From positions 62,001-126,000 of the forward strand of contig NZ_JARQWR010000011.1 of assembly GCF_030766725.1 (NCBI RefSeq): DNA of 64,000 nt, read 5' to 3'. The stretch comes from Flavobacterium aerium (GTDB lineage Bacteria > Bacteroidota > Bacteroidia > Flavobacteriales > Flavobacteriaceae). The translations under genes were made by a program, and so were the position numbers. Below are positions 17,812 through 26,049 of the stretch, in pieces. The notes below the pieces were generated by a model. The model worked only from the letters and a program-made list of their open reading frames with translations, was not told the origin of the DNA and made no database searches. The first letter of the stretch is position 1. The number at the start of each line of letters is the position of its first letter.

Positions 17812-18441
17812 ATGATCAAAGTTTGTTTAGCTGATAATCATCCTGTAGTAGAATATGGTGTGAAATCTTATTTTAAAGAAAATTCAGATATTAACATTGT
17901 AAGTTTTGCAAGTAGTTATGATATTCTGGTAGAGATCTTAAAGAAGAGAATTGTAGATGTTCTTGTACTTGATCTTGACTTGGAAGGACTAACTAGTATT
18001 AATCTTGTTAAGTCTCTTCTAAAGGAGCATCCAAACACTAAGATTGCAATTTACACGAATCAATCTGAACAAATTTATGCACCTAATGCATTAAAAGCCG
18101 GAGTTTCTGCATTTATTCATAAAACTGAAAAACTGGATACCCTGTATAATGCGATTGTAAAAGTATCTGAAGGTGAAATTATCTTTAGTGATACTGTGAA
18201 GAAGAATCTAGCACTAATTGGAAAACGTAACAAAAACAACCGTTTATATAGAAAACTTTCTACTCGTGAAATTGAAGTACTTCGCTATTTAAGTGATGGT
18301 AAGAAGAATAAGGAGATTGCAAAAATTTTAGATCTTAACGAAAAAACGGTCAGTACTTATAAATTGCGTTTATTAACGAAATTACATGTCACCAATTTGG
18401 TTGATTTAGTAAACAAGGCTAAAACGCTTGAAATCGTTTAA
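17812..18441 (+). CDS. NarL/FixJ-family response regulator
   Basis: Two-component regulator of 209 residues. The receiver domain (about 1-120) keeps Asp8, the phospho-acceptor Asp54 (VLDLDLEG), Thr82 and Lys104. The C-terminal LuxR-type helix-turn-helix is at about 145-209 (LSTREIEVLRYLSDGKKNKEIAKIL). No sensor kinase is encoded nearby, so it is an orphan. Its last four bases overlap the end of the convergent dnaG gene. Targets are unknown. Confidence 0.92.
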   Translation: MIKVCLADNHPVVEYGVKSYFKENSDINIVSFASSYDILVEILKKRIVDVLVLDLDLEGLTSINLVKSLLKEHPNTKIAIYTNQSEQIYAPNALKAGVSAFIHKTEKLDTLYNAIVKVSEGEIIFSDTVKKNLALIGKRNKNNRLYRKLSTREIEVLRYLSDGKKNKEIAKILDLNEKTVSTYKLRLLTKLHVTNLVDLVNKAKTLEIV

Positions 18442-20417
18442 TGATAACGCGACATTACTCGTCCTAATTTTTTTGAAAAGGAGTTAATCAATTTTTGATA
18501 GTCTTGTGCCATCATCAAAATTTCGGAATTATCCGCTGCTGGATCTGGAGTTATACTACTTTTTAACTCTTCAATGATTCTATCTACTAGATACCATCTT
18601 AATGTAAGTATGGTCTCAGATACGTATTGACCAATTGTTTGGTCTTTTTGTTTTACAATAATCTGCTGTCCTTCCCAGTTATGCAAGGATAGTTTTTCAT
18701 CTTCCATTAGAATATCTGTCACTTCCTGCGCTAAGTCTGGATTGAGCTGCATCATATACTGCTCCATGTTGAAAGTTTCGTTCTGGTGGTAGTAATTTAC
18801 CATATCGTTATAGATGTCTCTAAACAGATTGTTTGCCAGTTCTACTTCATCTTCCTGAAGACTTAAATAGATGCGTTGATATACACGATAGTTTTTAGTT
18901 TCTGTATATTCTATCGGTTCTCCTTCGTCATTCATTTTCATCAGAACATCTTCAAATTCTTCTTCGAATGTTCCATAAAGCAATAAGATCTCAATAATCT
19001 TTCTTTCCAGTTGGTATAGAATATTTATTTTAGGTCTTTGTGGTTGCTGCTCTTCATCTTTTATGACTTCAAAAGCTTTTTGATCTTGCTTTGTTTTTTT
19101 ACCAGAGTCTACAATATCTTTCTGAATCAGCTGGGCTAGTGTATTGAATAATACTTGCTCCGAGATATCCATGATTCGAGCGCATTCTTGCAAGTATATT
19201 TCGCGTTGGATACGGTCTGGTATCTTAGAAATACTGGTCACCATATCTCGAATTAATCCTGCTTTTTTCACTGGATCATTCTTCGCTTCATCCATTAATA
19301 GGGATGCTTTGAATTGTATAAAATCTTTTGAGTTGGCTTCTAAGTAGGCTACTAAAGCATCGTGAGAATTATTTTTAGCAAAACTGTCTGGATCTTCTCC
19401 GTCTGGGAATGTACATACTTTCACATTCATCCCTTCTTCCAGAATTAAATCGATTCCACGAATGGACGCTCTTAATCCGGCTGCATCTCCATCAAATAGC
19501 ACGGTAATATTTTTCGTAAGTCGATTTACCAACCGTATTTGATCGGGTGTCAGTGCTGTACCTGATGAAGCGACCACGTTTTCAATTCCTGCTTGATGAA
19601 ATTGAATCACATCAGTATATCCTTCTACTAAATAACAGTTATCTAATTTTGCTATGGATTGTTTTGCATGGTAAATTCCATACAATACTTTACTCTTATG
19701 GTAAATATCACTTTCTGGGGAATTCAGGTATTTTGCTGCTTTCTTATCATTGGTGAGTATTCTTCCTCCAAATCCTAGAACGCGTCCTGACATACTGTGA
19801 ATAGGAAACATAACACGTCCTTTAAATCGGTCAAATTGCTTGTCCTCTTTAACGATTGTTAGTCCTGTTTTATCTAAATATTCTAGCTTATATCCTTTCC
19901 CTAGTGCGTCTTTTGTAAAAGCACCCCAGGTTTCTGGCGAGTATCCTAGCCCAAATTTATAGATGGTTTCACTACTGAATCCTCGTTCTTTGAAGTACGA
20001 ATATCCAATTGCTTTTCCTTCTTCTGTATTTAGTAAGACATTATTGAAATATTTCTGAGCATATTCGGAAACGAGATACATACTTTCTCGTTCATTCGTT
20101 TGTGCTTTTTCTTCATTGGACTGTTCTGTCTCTTCAATTTCAATATTGTACTTTTTGGCTAAATAACGAATCGCCTCTGGATAGGTGAAATGTTCATGTT
20201 CCATTAAAAAGGCTACTGCGTTACCTCCTTTTCCAGAACTAAAGTCTTTCCAAATTTGTTTTACTGGCGACACCATAAACGACGGAGAGCGTTCGTCCGA
20301 GAATGGACTTAATCCCTTAAAGTTACTTCCAGCGCGTTTTAATTGAACAAAATCGCCAATTACTTCCTCTACGCGGGCCGTTTCAAATACAGTATCTATC
20401 GTGCTTTTGGTAATCAA
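18438..20417 (-). CDS. dnaG: DNA primase
   Basis: Makes RNA primers at replication forks. With the start used here it has 659 residues: an N-terminal zinc-ribbon-like domain, a TOPRIM catalytic core (VEGYTDVIQFH and FDGDAAG) and a C-terminal helicase-binding region. The four zinc ligands are absent: the Cys-His...Cys-Cys positions read Ser37, Ser40, Asp58 and Ser61. I chose TTG at 20417 because it gives MITKSTIDTVFE, close to related primases as I recall them, and because the upstream TTG at 20426 lies in a -7-like sequence (CAAATTTG). The stop shares a TTAA with the convergent response regulator. Confidence 0.93.
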   Translation of the reverse strand: MITKSTIDTVFETARVEEVIGDFVQLKRAGSNFKGLSPFSDERSPSFMVSPVKQIWKDFSSGKGGNAVAFLMEHEHFTYPEAIRYLAKKYNIEIEETEQSNEEKAQTNERESMYLVSEYAQKYFNNVLLNTEEGKAIGYSYFKERGFSSETIYKFGLGYSPETWGAFTKDALGKGYKLEYLDKTGLTIVKEDKQFDRFKGRVMFPIHSMSGRVLGFGGRILTNDKKAAKYLNSPESDIYHKSKVLYGIYHAKQSIAKLDNCYLVEGYTDVIQFHQAGIENVVASSGTALTPDQIRLVNRLTKNITVLFDGDAAGLRASIRGIDLILEEGMNVKVCTFPDGEDPDSFAKNNSHDALVAYLEANSKDFIQFKASLLMDEAKNDPVKKAGLIRDMVTSISKIPDRIQREIYLQECARIMDISEQVLFNTLAQLIQKDIVDSGKKTKQDQKAFEVIKDEEQQPQRPKINILYQLERKIIEILLLYGTFEEEFEDVLMKMNDEGEPIEYTETKNYRVYQRIYLSLQEDEVELANNLFRDIYNDMVNYYHQNETFNMEQYMMQLNPDLAQEVTDILMEDEKLSLHNWEGQQIIVKQKDQTIGQYVSETILTLRWYLVDRIIEELKSSITPDPAADNSEILMMAQDYQKLINSFSKKLGRVMSRYH

Positions 20418-20538
20418 TGTCTTCAAATTTGTAGCTTGTAAAATTACGCAATTCCAAACAAAAAAGACGTGGTCTGAAAAGTAATTTTAAGCCTTTGTCT
20501 TATTCTGATTTTACGAGCTCGTTCTCAATACATTTAAA

Positions 20539-20569
20539 ATAAAAAAGTGTTCCACTCCTGGAACACTTT
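20539..20569 (-). terminator. Terminator of the ECF sigma / outer-membrane protein operon
   Basis: AAAGTGTTCC (20544-20553) pairs perfectly with GGAACACTTT (20560-20569) across a 6-base loop. On the minus strand it is followed by a T-rich run. Confidence 0.85.
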
Positions 20570-20610
20570 GGTCATAACTAATCATAAAAAAAATAATTTA
20601 AGTGTTTCTA

Positions 20611-21675
20611 TTAGTTCAAATCAAATCGCAAGCCTAGGGATACATTGTTTTGATCTACTGTATTATTTTTAAATAATGGATTTAAGTCATACTTAACGTA
20701 TAAACTGGTGGATCCATATCCTACATAAGCACTTAATCCATATATAAAATCACTGGTATTAAAATCGGCTTTGGTTCTTTGTCTGATTGTGCTTCCATTA
20801 TCATCGTACTTCAAAACTTGTTTTGATTTTAAATTTACTCCTGCATATCCCCCAATACCTATTTTAAAACTTTCTTGTGATCTGAAATACGTTTTATCAT
20901 CGGTTACTTTTTTCTTTGTAAAATCAAATTCAAGGTGTACGGGTACTACTAAATAGACATTTCTAAAACGAGAGTCTTTGATGTTTCCATTATTTGCTAC
21001 TTGGTTTGGAGCATTACTTACTAAATCAGTTTGGTTGCCATTTGTCGCAAAGAAACGATGATCTGTAGGGCGTAAATTATTATACATTATGGACAGACCG
21101 TATTTGGCATGTAGCAAATTATTATCTTTTAATAGTCGGGTATTGTATGTAATTCCTAATTCATAGAAATGGGACCCTAAATATCTGTAATCAGAATCTT
21201 CTATGGAACCATCTGTTACTAGATTGTTTACTCCTAATGCAAAGACAAGTTGTGAGGTGGTTCTTTTTAACCCTCTGTCTACAAATCTTCTTGGTGCTCT
21301 TTTACCATCTCGACCAATTGTAATGAATGATATTCTGAATTTTGATTGTGTTGAATCAATTTTTCCATCAATTTTATCTTTGATTAACTCTCTCAATCCT
21401 TCTTCTTCTATTGCTACTCTGGTTTCTATGTTTGTAGCTCTTTTTTGAGCAGCTTCTACCTTCTTGTTTTCGGATTCCTGAAAAGTAATCGTCTTATTAT
21501 CCAACTCTACATTGATTGCTTCTACCTCTTCTTTTAATGCTTTCTTTTCTTGTTTTGTAATCTCTTCAATCTTTTCGGCAATCGTTTTGGCTCGATCTTC
21601 AAAGCTATTCTGCGCTACAGCTTTCGTTAAAAATAGGCACAACGATACCGTTAAGTAAATTATATAATTTCTCAT
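20611..21675 (-). CDS. Outer-membrane beta-barrel protein with periplasmic coiled coil
   Basis: Function unknown. The 354-residue protein has a signal peptide (cleavage near AVAQ, about 19-22), then a charged helical region rich in Lys and Glu (about 24-105) that looks like a coiled coil. The C-terminal part has alternating-residue strands (for example YVGYGSTSLYVKYDLN and a final LGLRFDLN), typical of an outer-membrane barrel. It is the third gene after an ECF sigma factor and a membrane anti-sigma-like protein, so it is probably controlled by or linked to that envelope-sensing circuit. Confidence 0.8.
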   Translation of the reverse strand: MRNYIIYLTVSLCLFLTKAVAQNSFEDRAKTIAEKIEEITKQEKKALKEEVEAINVELDNKTITFQESENKKVEAAQKRATNIETRVAIEEEGLRELIKDKIDGKIDSTQSKFRISFITIGRDGKRAPRRFVDRGLKRTTSQLVFALGVNNLVTDGSIEDSDYRYLGSHFYELGITYNTRLLKDNNLLHAKYGLSIMYNNLRPTDHRFFATNGNQTDLVSNAPNQVANNGNIKDSRFRNVYLVVPVHLEFDFTKKKVTDDKTYFRSQESFKIGIGGYAGVNLKSKQVLKYDDNGSTIRQRTKADFNTSDFIYGLSAYVGYGSTSLYVKYDLNPLFKNNTVDQNNVSLGLRFDLN

Positions 21676-21716
21676 GGTTAAAATTTTAAAATGTTAGGGG
21701 TGTTATTTAATCTGAA

Positions 21717-22421
21717 TTATTCTTGATTTCTACTGGATAATGCTGTTTTTACGGAATTGTAATTTTTCTCTACGGTATTAATTACTCTTTCACGAAAGGT
21801 TTGATTGAGTTCTTTTTCTACTGTACTTAACATTTGATCTGGACTAATTTTTACTCCATTTTGAGGTTGTTTTACTATTGGCTTTTGTACCGAAGCTAAA
21901 AGGTCATCAACACTAACATATTTCGATTTTTTAATCTCTTCTTTTGGTGTTTCTAACGCCACTGCATTGTCAGGAATTTTGATTTCTTCAATTGGACTTT
22001 GCACAGAATGGTGTTTCACTTTTTCAACCTGATTTTGATTCTTATTCTTACCTTGAATCTTTTCTACTTTGGCTATAGCTGTTTCGGACTTCAATAGATT
22101 ATTACTGGGATTATTATTATTATTCAGTTCTAATCCTTGTTCTTCAATTTGTTTTTGTGGCGTAATTTTTTCTATTTCCTTTTCTACAATAATTTCATCT
22201 TGTTTTTCCTTGACTGTGTTTTGAAAATAAAATACCGTTGTCAAAGTGATTAAGGCAATTATACTTGCCGCTATAAACATCCAATTTCTGTTGGGTTTAC
22301 TTTTCTTATTCTCAGCAACCGTCAACATCGAGTCCAATCGATCCCATGCTTGAGACGAAGGTTCAATCTCTCGTTTACTGAGCTCTTCCCTAAATTGGTT
22401 TTCTACTTTATTCGGTTCCAT
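21717..22421 (-). CDS. Anti-sigma-factor-like single-pass membrane protein
   Basis: Protein of 234 residues overlapping the sigma gene by 14 bases. It has a cytoplasmic N terminus of about 45 residues with a helical segment (ELSKREIEPSSQAWDRLDSML), one membrane helix (about 48-66), then a Lys/Glu/Asn-rich low-complexity periplasmic region. This topology and position are those of Bacteroidota proteins that partner an ECF sigma factor. It lacks the classical zinc anti-sigma motif, so its role as an anti-sigma factor is inferred from context. Confidence 0.75.
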   Translation of the reverse strand: MEPNKVENQFREELSKREIEPSSQAWDRLDSMLTVAENKKSKPNRNWMFIAASIIALITLTTVFYFQNTVKEKQDEIIVEKEIEKITPQKQIEEQGLELNNNNNPSNNLLKSETAIAKVEKIQGKNKNQNQVEKVKHHSVQSPIEEIKIPDNAVALETPKEEIKKSKYVSVDDLLASVQKPIVKQPQNGVKISPDQMLSTVEKELNQTFRERVINTVEKNYNSVKTALSSRNQE

Positions 22422-22968
22422 TTTGAAAGTTTTTTAACTTATTAATTTGCTCCTGCAACATTTTACGTGCATGGGATAGTTGTGATTTCGAAGTCCCTTC
22501 ATTAATTTTTAATAGGTCTGCAATTTCTTTGTGTTTGAATCCTTCTATTGCGTATAAGTTAAAAACCATCTTACAGCCTTCTGGTAATCCATCGATTAAA
22601 AACTGAATGTCTTCTACATTAAATAGACTTTCAGTTGTATTTAGGCTTTGTTCTTCTGCGATTTCTTCTTCCAGAAAGACCATCTTTTTGTGTACTCTTA
22701 TGTATGAAATACATTCGTTTACCATGATTCTTCTAATCCATCCTTCAAAACTACCTTTGTTTTGAAAAGTTTTTAGATTCACAAATACTTTCATAAAAGC
22801 TGTAAGCATTAAATCTTCCGCATGGTGTAGGTCTTTTATATATTGCCGGCAAACACTCAACATCTTCGGTGCGTACAAACTATAGATCTTTTGCTGTGCT
22901 TGTCGATTGTTCTCGATTGCCAGTGTGATCAATTCGGTTTGTTCTTGATGTAATACTATTACTTTCAA
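22408..22968 (-). CDS. ECF RNA polymerase sigma factor
   Basis: Extracytoplasmic-function sigma factor of 186 residues. Region 2 is visible at about 25-95 (YAPKMLSVCRQYIKDLHHAEDLMLTAF and GSFEGWIRRIMVNECI). Region 4 at about 120-175 contains LPEGCKMVFNLYAIEGFKHKEIADLL with its helix-turn-helix. It heads an operon with a single-pass membrane protein and an outer-membrane protein, suggesting it responds to an envelope signal. No standard -7 box was seen upstream, which would fit autoregulation from its own promoter type. Confidence 0.92.
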   Translation of the reverse strand: MKVIVLHQEQTELITLAIENNRQAQQKIYSLYAPKMLSVCRQYIKDLHHAEDLMLTAFMKVFVNLKTFQNKGSFEGWIRRIMVNECISYIRVHKKMVFLEEEIAEEQSLNTTESLFNVEDIQFLIDGLPEGCKMVFNLYAIEGFKHKEIADLLKINEGTSKSQLSHARKMLQEQINKLKNFQNGTE

Positions 22969-23092
22969 AGTTTAATGATTCGTTATTCAATTTACTAATT
23001 GACTTCTATTGACATAGACGAGAATGGAATCGAAATGGTTGTATGGGGTTGTATTTTTTTTTGAAATTTTTATTGCTATAAAAATAAAACAC

Positions 23093-23109
23093 TATGTATC
23101 AAATACATA
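23093..23109 (-). terminator. Weak hairpin after the polyprenyl synthase gene
   Basis: TATGTAT, loop CAA, ATACATA forms a perfect 7-bp stem 17 bases beyond the stop, with a T-rich stretch further on in the minus direction. It is AT-only apart from one G-C pair, so termination is uncertain. Confidence 0.3.
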
Positions 23110-23125
23110 ATAAATAAAATATTTT

Positions 23126-24103
23126 TTATTTTTTTCGCTCTATTACGTAATTGACCATCAAGATTAGAGCATCTTTATAGGGTGATGTTGGATAGGTTTC
23201 CAATAGTTGTAATGCATCGTGTTGAAATTGCATCATTTTTTGTTCTGCGTATTGTAATCCATTTTTATTTTTTACAAATGCAATAACTTCTTTGACTCTG
23301 TTTTTGTCTTTGTTATGGTTTTTGACAGAGTTAATGACCCATCTCTTTTCTTTATCGGTACAGTTATTCAATGCATAAATAAGAGGGAGTGTCATTTTTT
23401 GTTCTTTAATATCAATACCGGTAGGTTTTCCTATGGCATCATCAGTATAATCAAACAAATCGTCTTTAATCTGGAAGGCCATCCCGATTAGCTCTCCAAA
23501 TTTTCGCATATTCTCTACTTGCGTTTCATCAGAAACTACAGATCGAGCGCCTAATGCACAACAGGCTGCAATAAGTGTCGCTGTTTTTTGACGGATAATT
23601 TCGTAGTAAACATCTTCTGTAATATCAAGACGTCTTGCTTTTTCTATTTGAAGTAATTCGCCTTCGCTCATTTCACGAACGGCAACAGAAATAATTTTAA
23701 GGAGGTCGAAATCACCATTATCGATCGATAACAATAATCCTTTTGACAATAGATAGTCACCTACTAAAACGGCAATTTTATTTTTCCAAAGGGCATTGAT
23801 GGAAAAGAATCCGCGTCGTCGATTACTATCATCAACAACATCATCGTGTACCAAGGTAGCGGTATGAATTAATTCTATAACAGATGCTCCTCTATACGTA
23901 CGTTCGTTCACAGCGCCTTCGGAAATCATTTTGGCTGTCAAAAAAACAAACATCGGACGCATTTGTTTTCCCTTTCGGTTGACTATATAGTAGGTAATTC
24001 GATTTAATAAAACAATTTTAGAAGACATGGATTCATGAAACTTCTTTTCAAAAAGTTCCATCTCCTGAAATATGGGTTGCTTTATTTGTTCTACTATTTT
24101 CAT
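23126..24103 (-). CDS. Trans-polyprenyl diphosphate synthase
   Basis: Elongates isoprenoid diphosphates, most likely to the side chain of menaquinone. The 325-residue protein has the GKQMRP substrate loop (about 45-50), the first aspartate-rich motif in LVHDDVVDDSN (about 87-97) and the second in QIKDDLFDYTDD (about 216-227). The length class resembles octaprenyl diphosphate synthase (IspB), but the chain length cannot be read from the sequence; a hexaprenyl product would fit flavobacterial MK-6. It is a single gene with a -7 box only a few bases before its start. Confidence 0.9.
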   Translation of the reverse strand: MKIVEQIKQPIFQEMELFEKKFHESMSSKIVLLNRITYYIVNRKGKQMRPMFVFLTAKMISEGAVNERTYRGASVIELIHTATLVHDDVVDDSNRRRGFFSINALWKNKIAVLVGDYLLSKGLLLSIDNGDFDLLKIISVAVREMSEGELLQIEKARRLDITEDVYYEIIRQKTATLIAACCALGARSVVSDETQVENMRKFGELIGMAFQIKDDLFDYTDDAIGKPTGIDIKEQKMTLPLIYALNNCTDKEKRWVINSVKNHNKDKNRVKEVIAFVKNKNGLQYAEQKMMQFQHDALQLLETYPTSPYKDALILMVNYVIERKK

Positions 24104-24111
24104 TACGGATT

Positions 24112-24119
24112 CAAAGATA
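24112..24119 (-). promoter_or_regulatory. -7 box of the polyprenyl synthase gene, near-leaderless
   Basis: Reads TATCTTTG (exact consensus), with only 8 bases between the box and the ATG at 24103. The transcript should carry almost no 5' leader. Confidence 0.65.
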
Positions 24120-24215
24120 GCATTTTGCTACTAAAATACAGAAATAATTTTGTCGCTAAATTTGGACAAACTATAGCACAAGAAATAATAGAATTCTATT
24201 TATTTCAATAGCTCA

Positions 24216-25268
24216 TTATTCTACTGATTCATTCTTATTTGCTAACTGTCCGCAGGCTGCATCAATATCTTTTCCTCGACTACGGCGTACTTTTGCCACA
24301 ATACCATTTGCATCTAATGCTCTGATATAAGCATCTATTGCTTCAGGCGAGGCTTGTTGAAATTCGCCATCGTCGATCGGATTGTATTCAATCAAATTGA
24401 CTTTACAGGGTACGTATTTACAGAATTTTACTAAGGCATCAATGGCTTCTTTGGTATCGTTGATTCCATTCCAAACTACATATTCGTAAGTAATCTTACT
24501 TTTTGTTTTTGCATACCAATACTCCAAAGACGCTCTTAAATCAGCTAATGGGAAGTTTTCACTGAAAGGCATAATCTTAGCACGTACTTCATCAATGGCT
24601 GAATGTAATGATACTGCCAATTTGAATTTCACTTCATCATCGGCTAATTTTTTAATCATTTTTGGCACACCGGAAGTAGAAACTGTAATTCGTTTTGGTG
24701 ACATTCCTAATCCTTCTGGAGAAATAATCATTTCAATTGCTTTCAATACATTGTTGTAATTCATCAATGGCTCTCCCATTCCCATGAATACAATATTTGA
24801 TAGCGGATGATTGTAATACAAACGGCTTTCATTATCGATGGCTACTACCTGATCATAGATTTCATCTGGATTCAGATTTCGCATTCTTTTTAAACGTGCT
24901 GTTGCACAAAAATTACAATCTAAGCTGCATCCTACTTGACTGGAAACACAGGCCGTAGTACGGGTATTGGTTGGAATCAAAACAGATTCTACCACCAAAC
25001 CATCGTGTAATCGTACAGCATTTTTTACTGTACCATCGCTACTGCGTTGCATTTGGTCCACTTTAATATGATTAATCACAAAGTTTTCCTCTAGCATCTG
25101 ACGTGTTTTCTTAGCCACATTAGTCATGTCCTCAAAGCTATGGGCACTTTTACTCCAAAGCCACTCATATACTTGATTACCACGAAAAGCTTGATCTCCA
25201 TTCGCTATAAAAAAATCCCGCAATTGATCTTTGCTTAATGCTCTTATGTCTTTTTTTGTCGTTTGCAT
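24216..25268 (-). CDS. rlmN: Dual-specificity RNA methyltransferase RlmN
   Basis: Radical-SAM enzyme that makes 2-methyladenosine at A2503 of 23S rRNA and A37 of some tRNAs. The 350-residue protein has the radical-SAM cluster motif CSLDCNFC (Cys114, Cys118, Cys121), the conserved GMGEPLMNY and the C-terminal catalytic cysteine region DAACGQLA (about 338-345). Length and motif order match RlmN rather than the resistance homologue Cfr. It is a single gene divergent from an O-methyltransferase. Confidence 0.95.
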   Translation of the reverse strand: MQTTKKDIRALSKDQLRDFFIANGDQAFRGNQVYEWLWSKSAHSFEDMTNVAKKTRQMLEENFVINHIKVDQMQRSSDGTVKNAVRLHDGLVVESVLIPTNTRTTACVSSQVGCSLDCNFCATARLKRMRNLNPDEIYDQVVAIDNESRLYYNHPLSNIVFMGMGEPLMNYNNVLKAIEMIISPEGLGMSPKRITVSTSGVPKMIKKLADDEVKFKLAVSLHSAIDEVRAKIMPFSENFPLADLRASLEYWYAKTKSKITYEYVVWNGINDTKEAIDALVKFCKYVPCKVNLIEYNPIDDGEFQQASPEAIDAYIRALDANGIVAKVRRSRGKDIDAACGQLANKNESVE

Positions 25269-25272
25269 GGTG

Positions 25273-25280
25273 CAAATTTA
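25273..25280 (-). promoter_or_regulatory. -7 box of rlmN, predicted leaderless
   Basis: Reads TAAATTTG (exact consensus) with only CACC between the box and the ATG at 25268. Transcription would begin at or within a base or two of the start codon. Confidence 0.65.
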
Positions 25281-25365
25281 GATATTAGTATTGAGAAGTT
25301 GGTAATCTGGGGCAAAAATTCGGAAATTCTTATGTTTTGTGTATTTTTAAATCCCTTTGAAATCA

Positions 25366-25395
25366 TTTGATTCTTTCAAATTTTCAATAAATTTG
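25366..25395 (+). promoter_or_regulatory. Promoter of the O-methyltransferase gene
   Basis: TTTG at 25366-25369 and TAAATTTG at 25388-25395 are separated by 18 bases, fitting the Bacteroidota -33/-7 promoter. The ATG follows at 25408. Confidence 0.75.
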
Positions 25396-25407
25396 TAAAA
25401 AAATATT

Positions 25408-26049
25408 ATGCATTTTATCTCACAGGAATTAGAAGACTATGTGGCTTTCCATTCTGAAAATGAACCTAAATTATTAGAAGATCTCAATAAAGAAACGCAT
25501 CAAAAAATAATGCAACCTCGTATGTTGAGTGGTCATTTTCAGGGTCGTGTTCTTAGCATGTTATCCAAAATCATTAATCCAAAGAATATTTTAGAAATAG
25601 GCACCTATACCGGTTATGCCACTTTATGTTTGGCAGAAGGTATGCAAAAAGAGGGTGTACTTCATACCATCGATATTAATGAAGAGCTTGCTGATTTTCA
25701 AAAGAAGTATTTTGATTTATCACCTTGGAAAGATCAGATTGTTCAGCATTTAGGAAATGCAACAGAAATTATCCCAACTCTTGACACCAAATTTGACTTG
25801 ATATTTATTGATGCTGATAAAGATAATTATGTTACTTACTTCAATCAGATTGTTCCTATCATGAATAAAGGCGGAATCATCCTTTCTGATAATGTATTGT
25901 GGAGCGGTAAAGTATTGGATGAATTAAAACCTAATGACCTTAGTACTAAGGTACTTAAAGAATACAATTTACTATTGAAAGAGGATCCTAGAGTAGAAAC
26001 GGTTTTGTTGCCTATTCGTGATGGATTAACGGTAAGTAGAATACTTTAA
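25408..26049 (+). CDS. O-methyltransferase (class I SAM, COMT-like family)
   Basis: Small-molecule O-methyltransferase of 213 residues related to the caffeoyl-CoA/catechol O-methyltransferase family (Methyltransf_3). The SAM loop ILEIGTYTGYATLCLAEG is at about 61-78, the acidic residue pair in HTIDINEE near 88, and the metal-binding IFIDADKDNY followed by SDNVLWSG later. The physiological substrate is unknown. The gene ends in a TTAA shared with the convergent PAP2 gene. Confidence 0.88.
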   Translation: MHFISQELEDYVAFHSENEPKLLEDLNKETHQKIMQPRMLSGHFQGRVLSMLSKIINPKNILEIGTYTGYATLCLAEGMQKEGVLHTIDINEELADFQKKYFDLSPWKDQIVQHLGNATEIIPTLDTKFDLIFIDADKDNYVTYFNQIVPIMNKGGIILSDNVLWSGKVLDELKPNDLSTKVLKEYNLLLKEDPRVETVLLPIRDGLTVSRIL

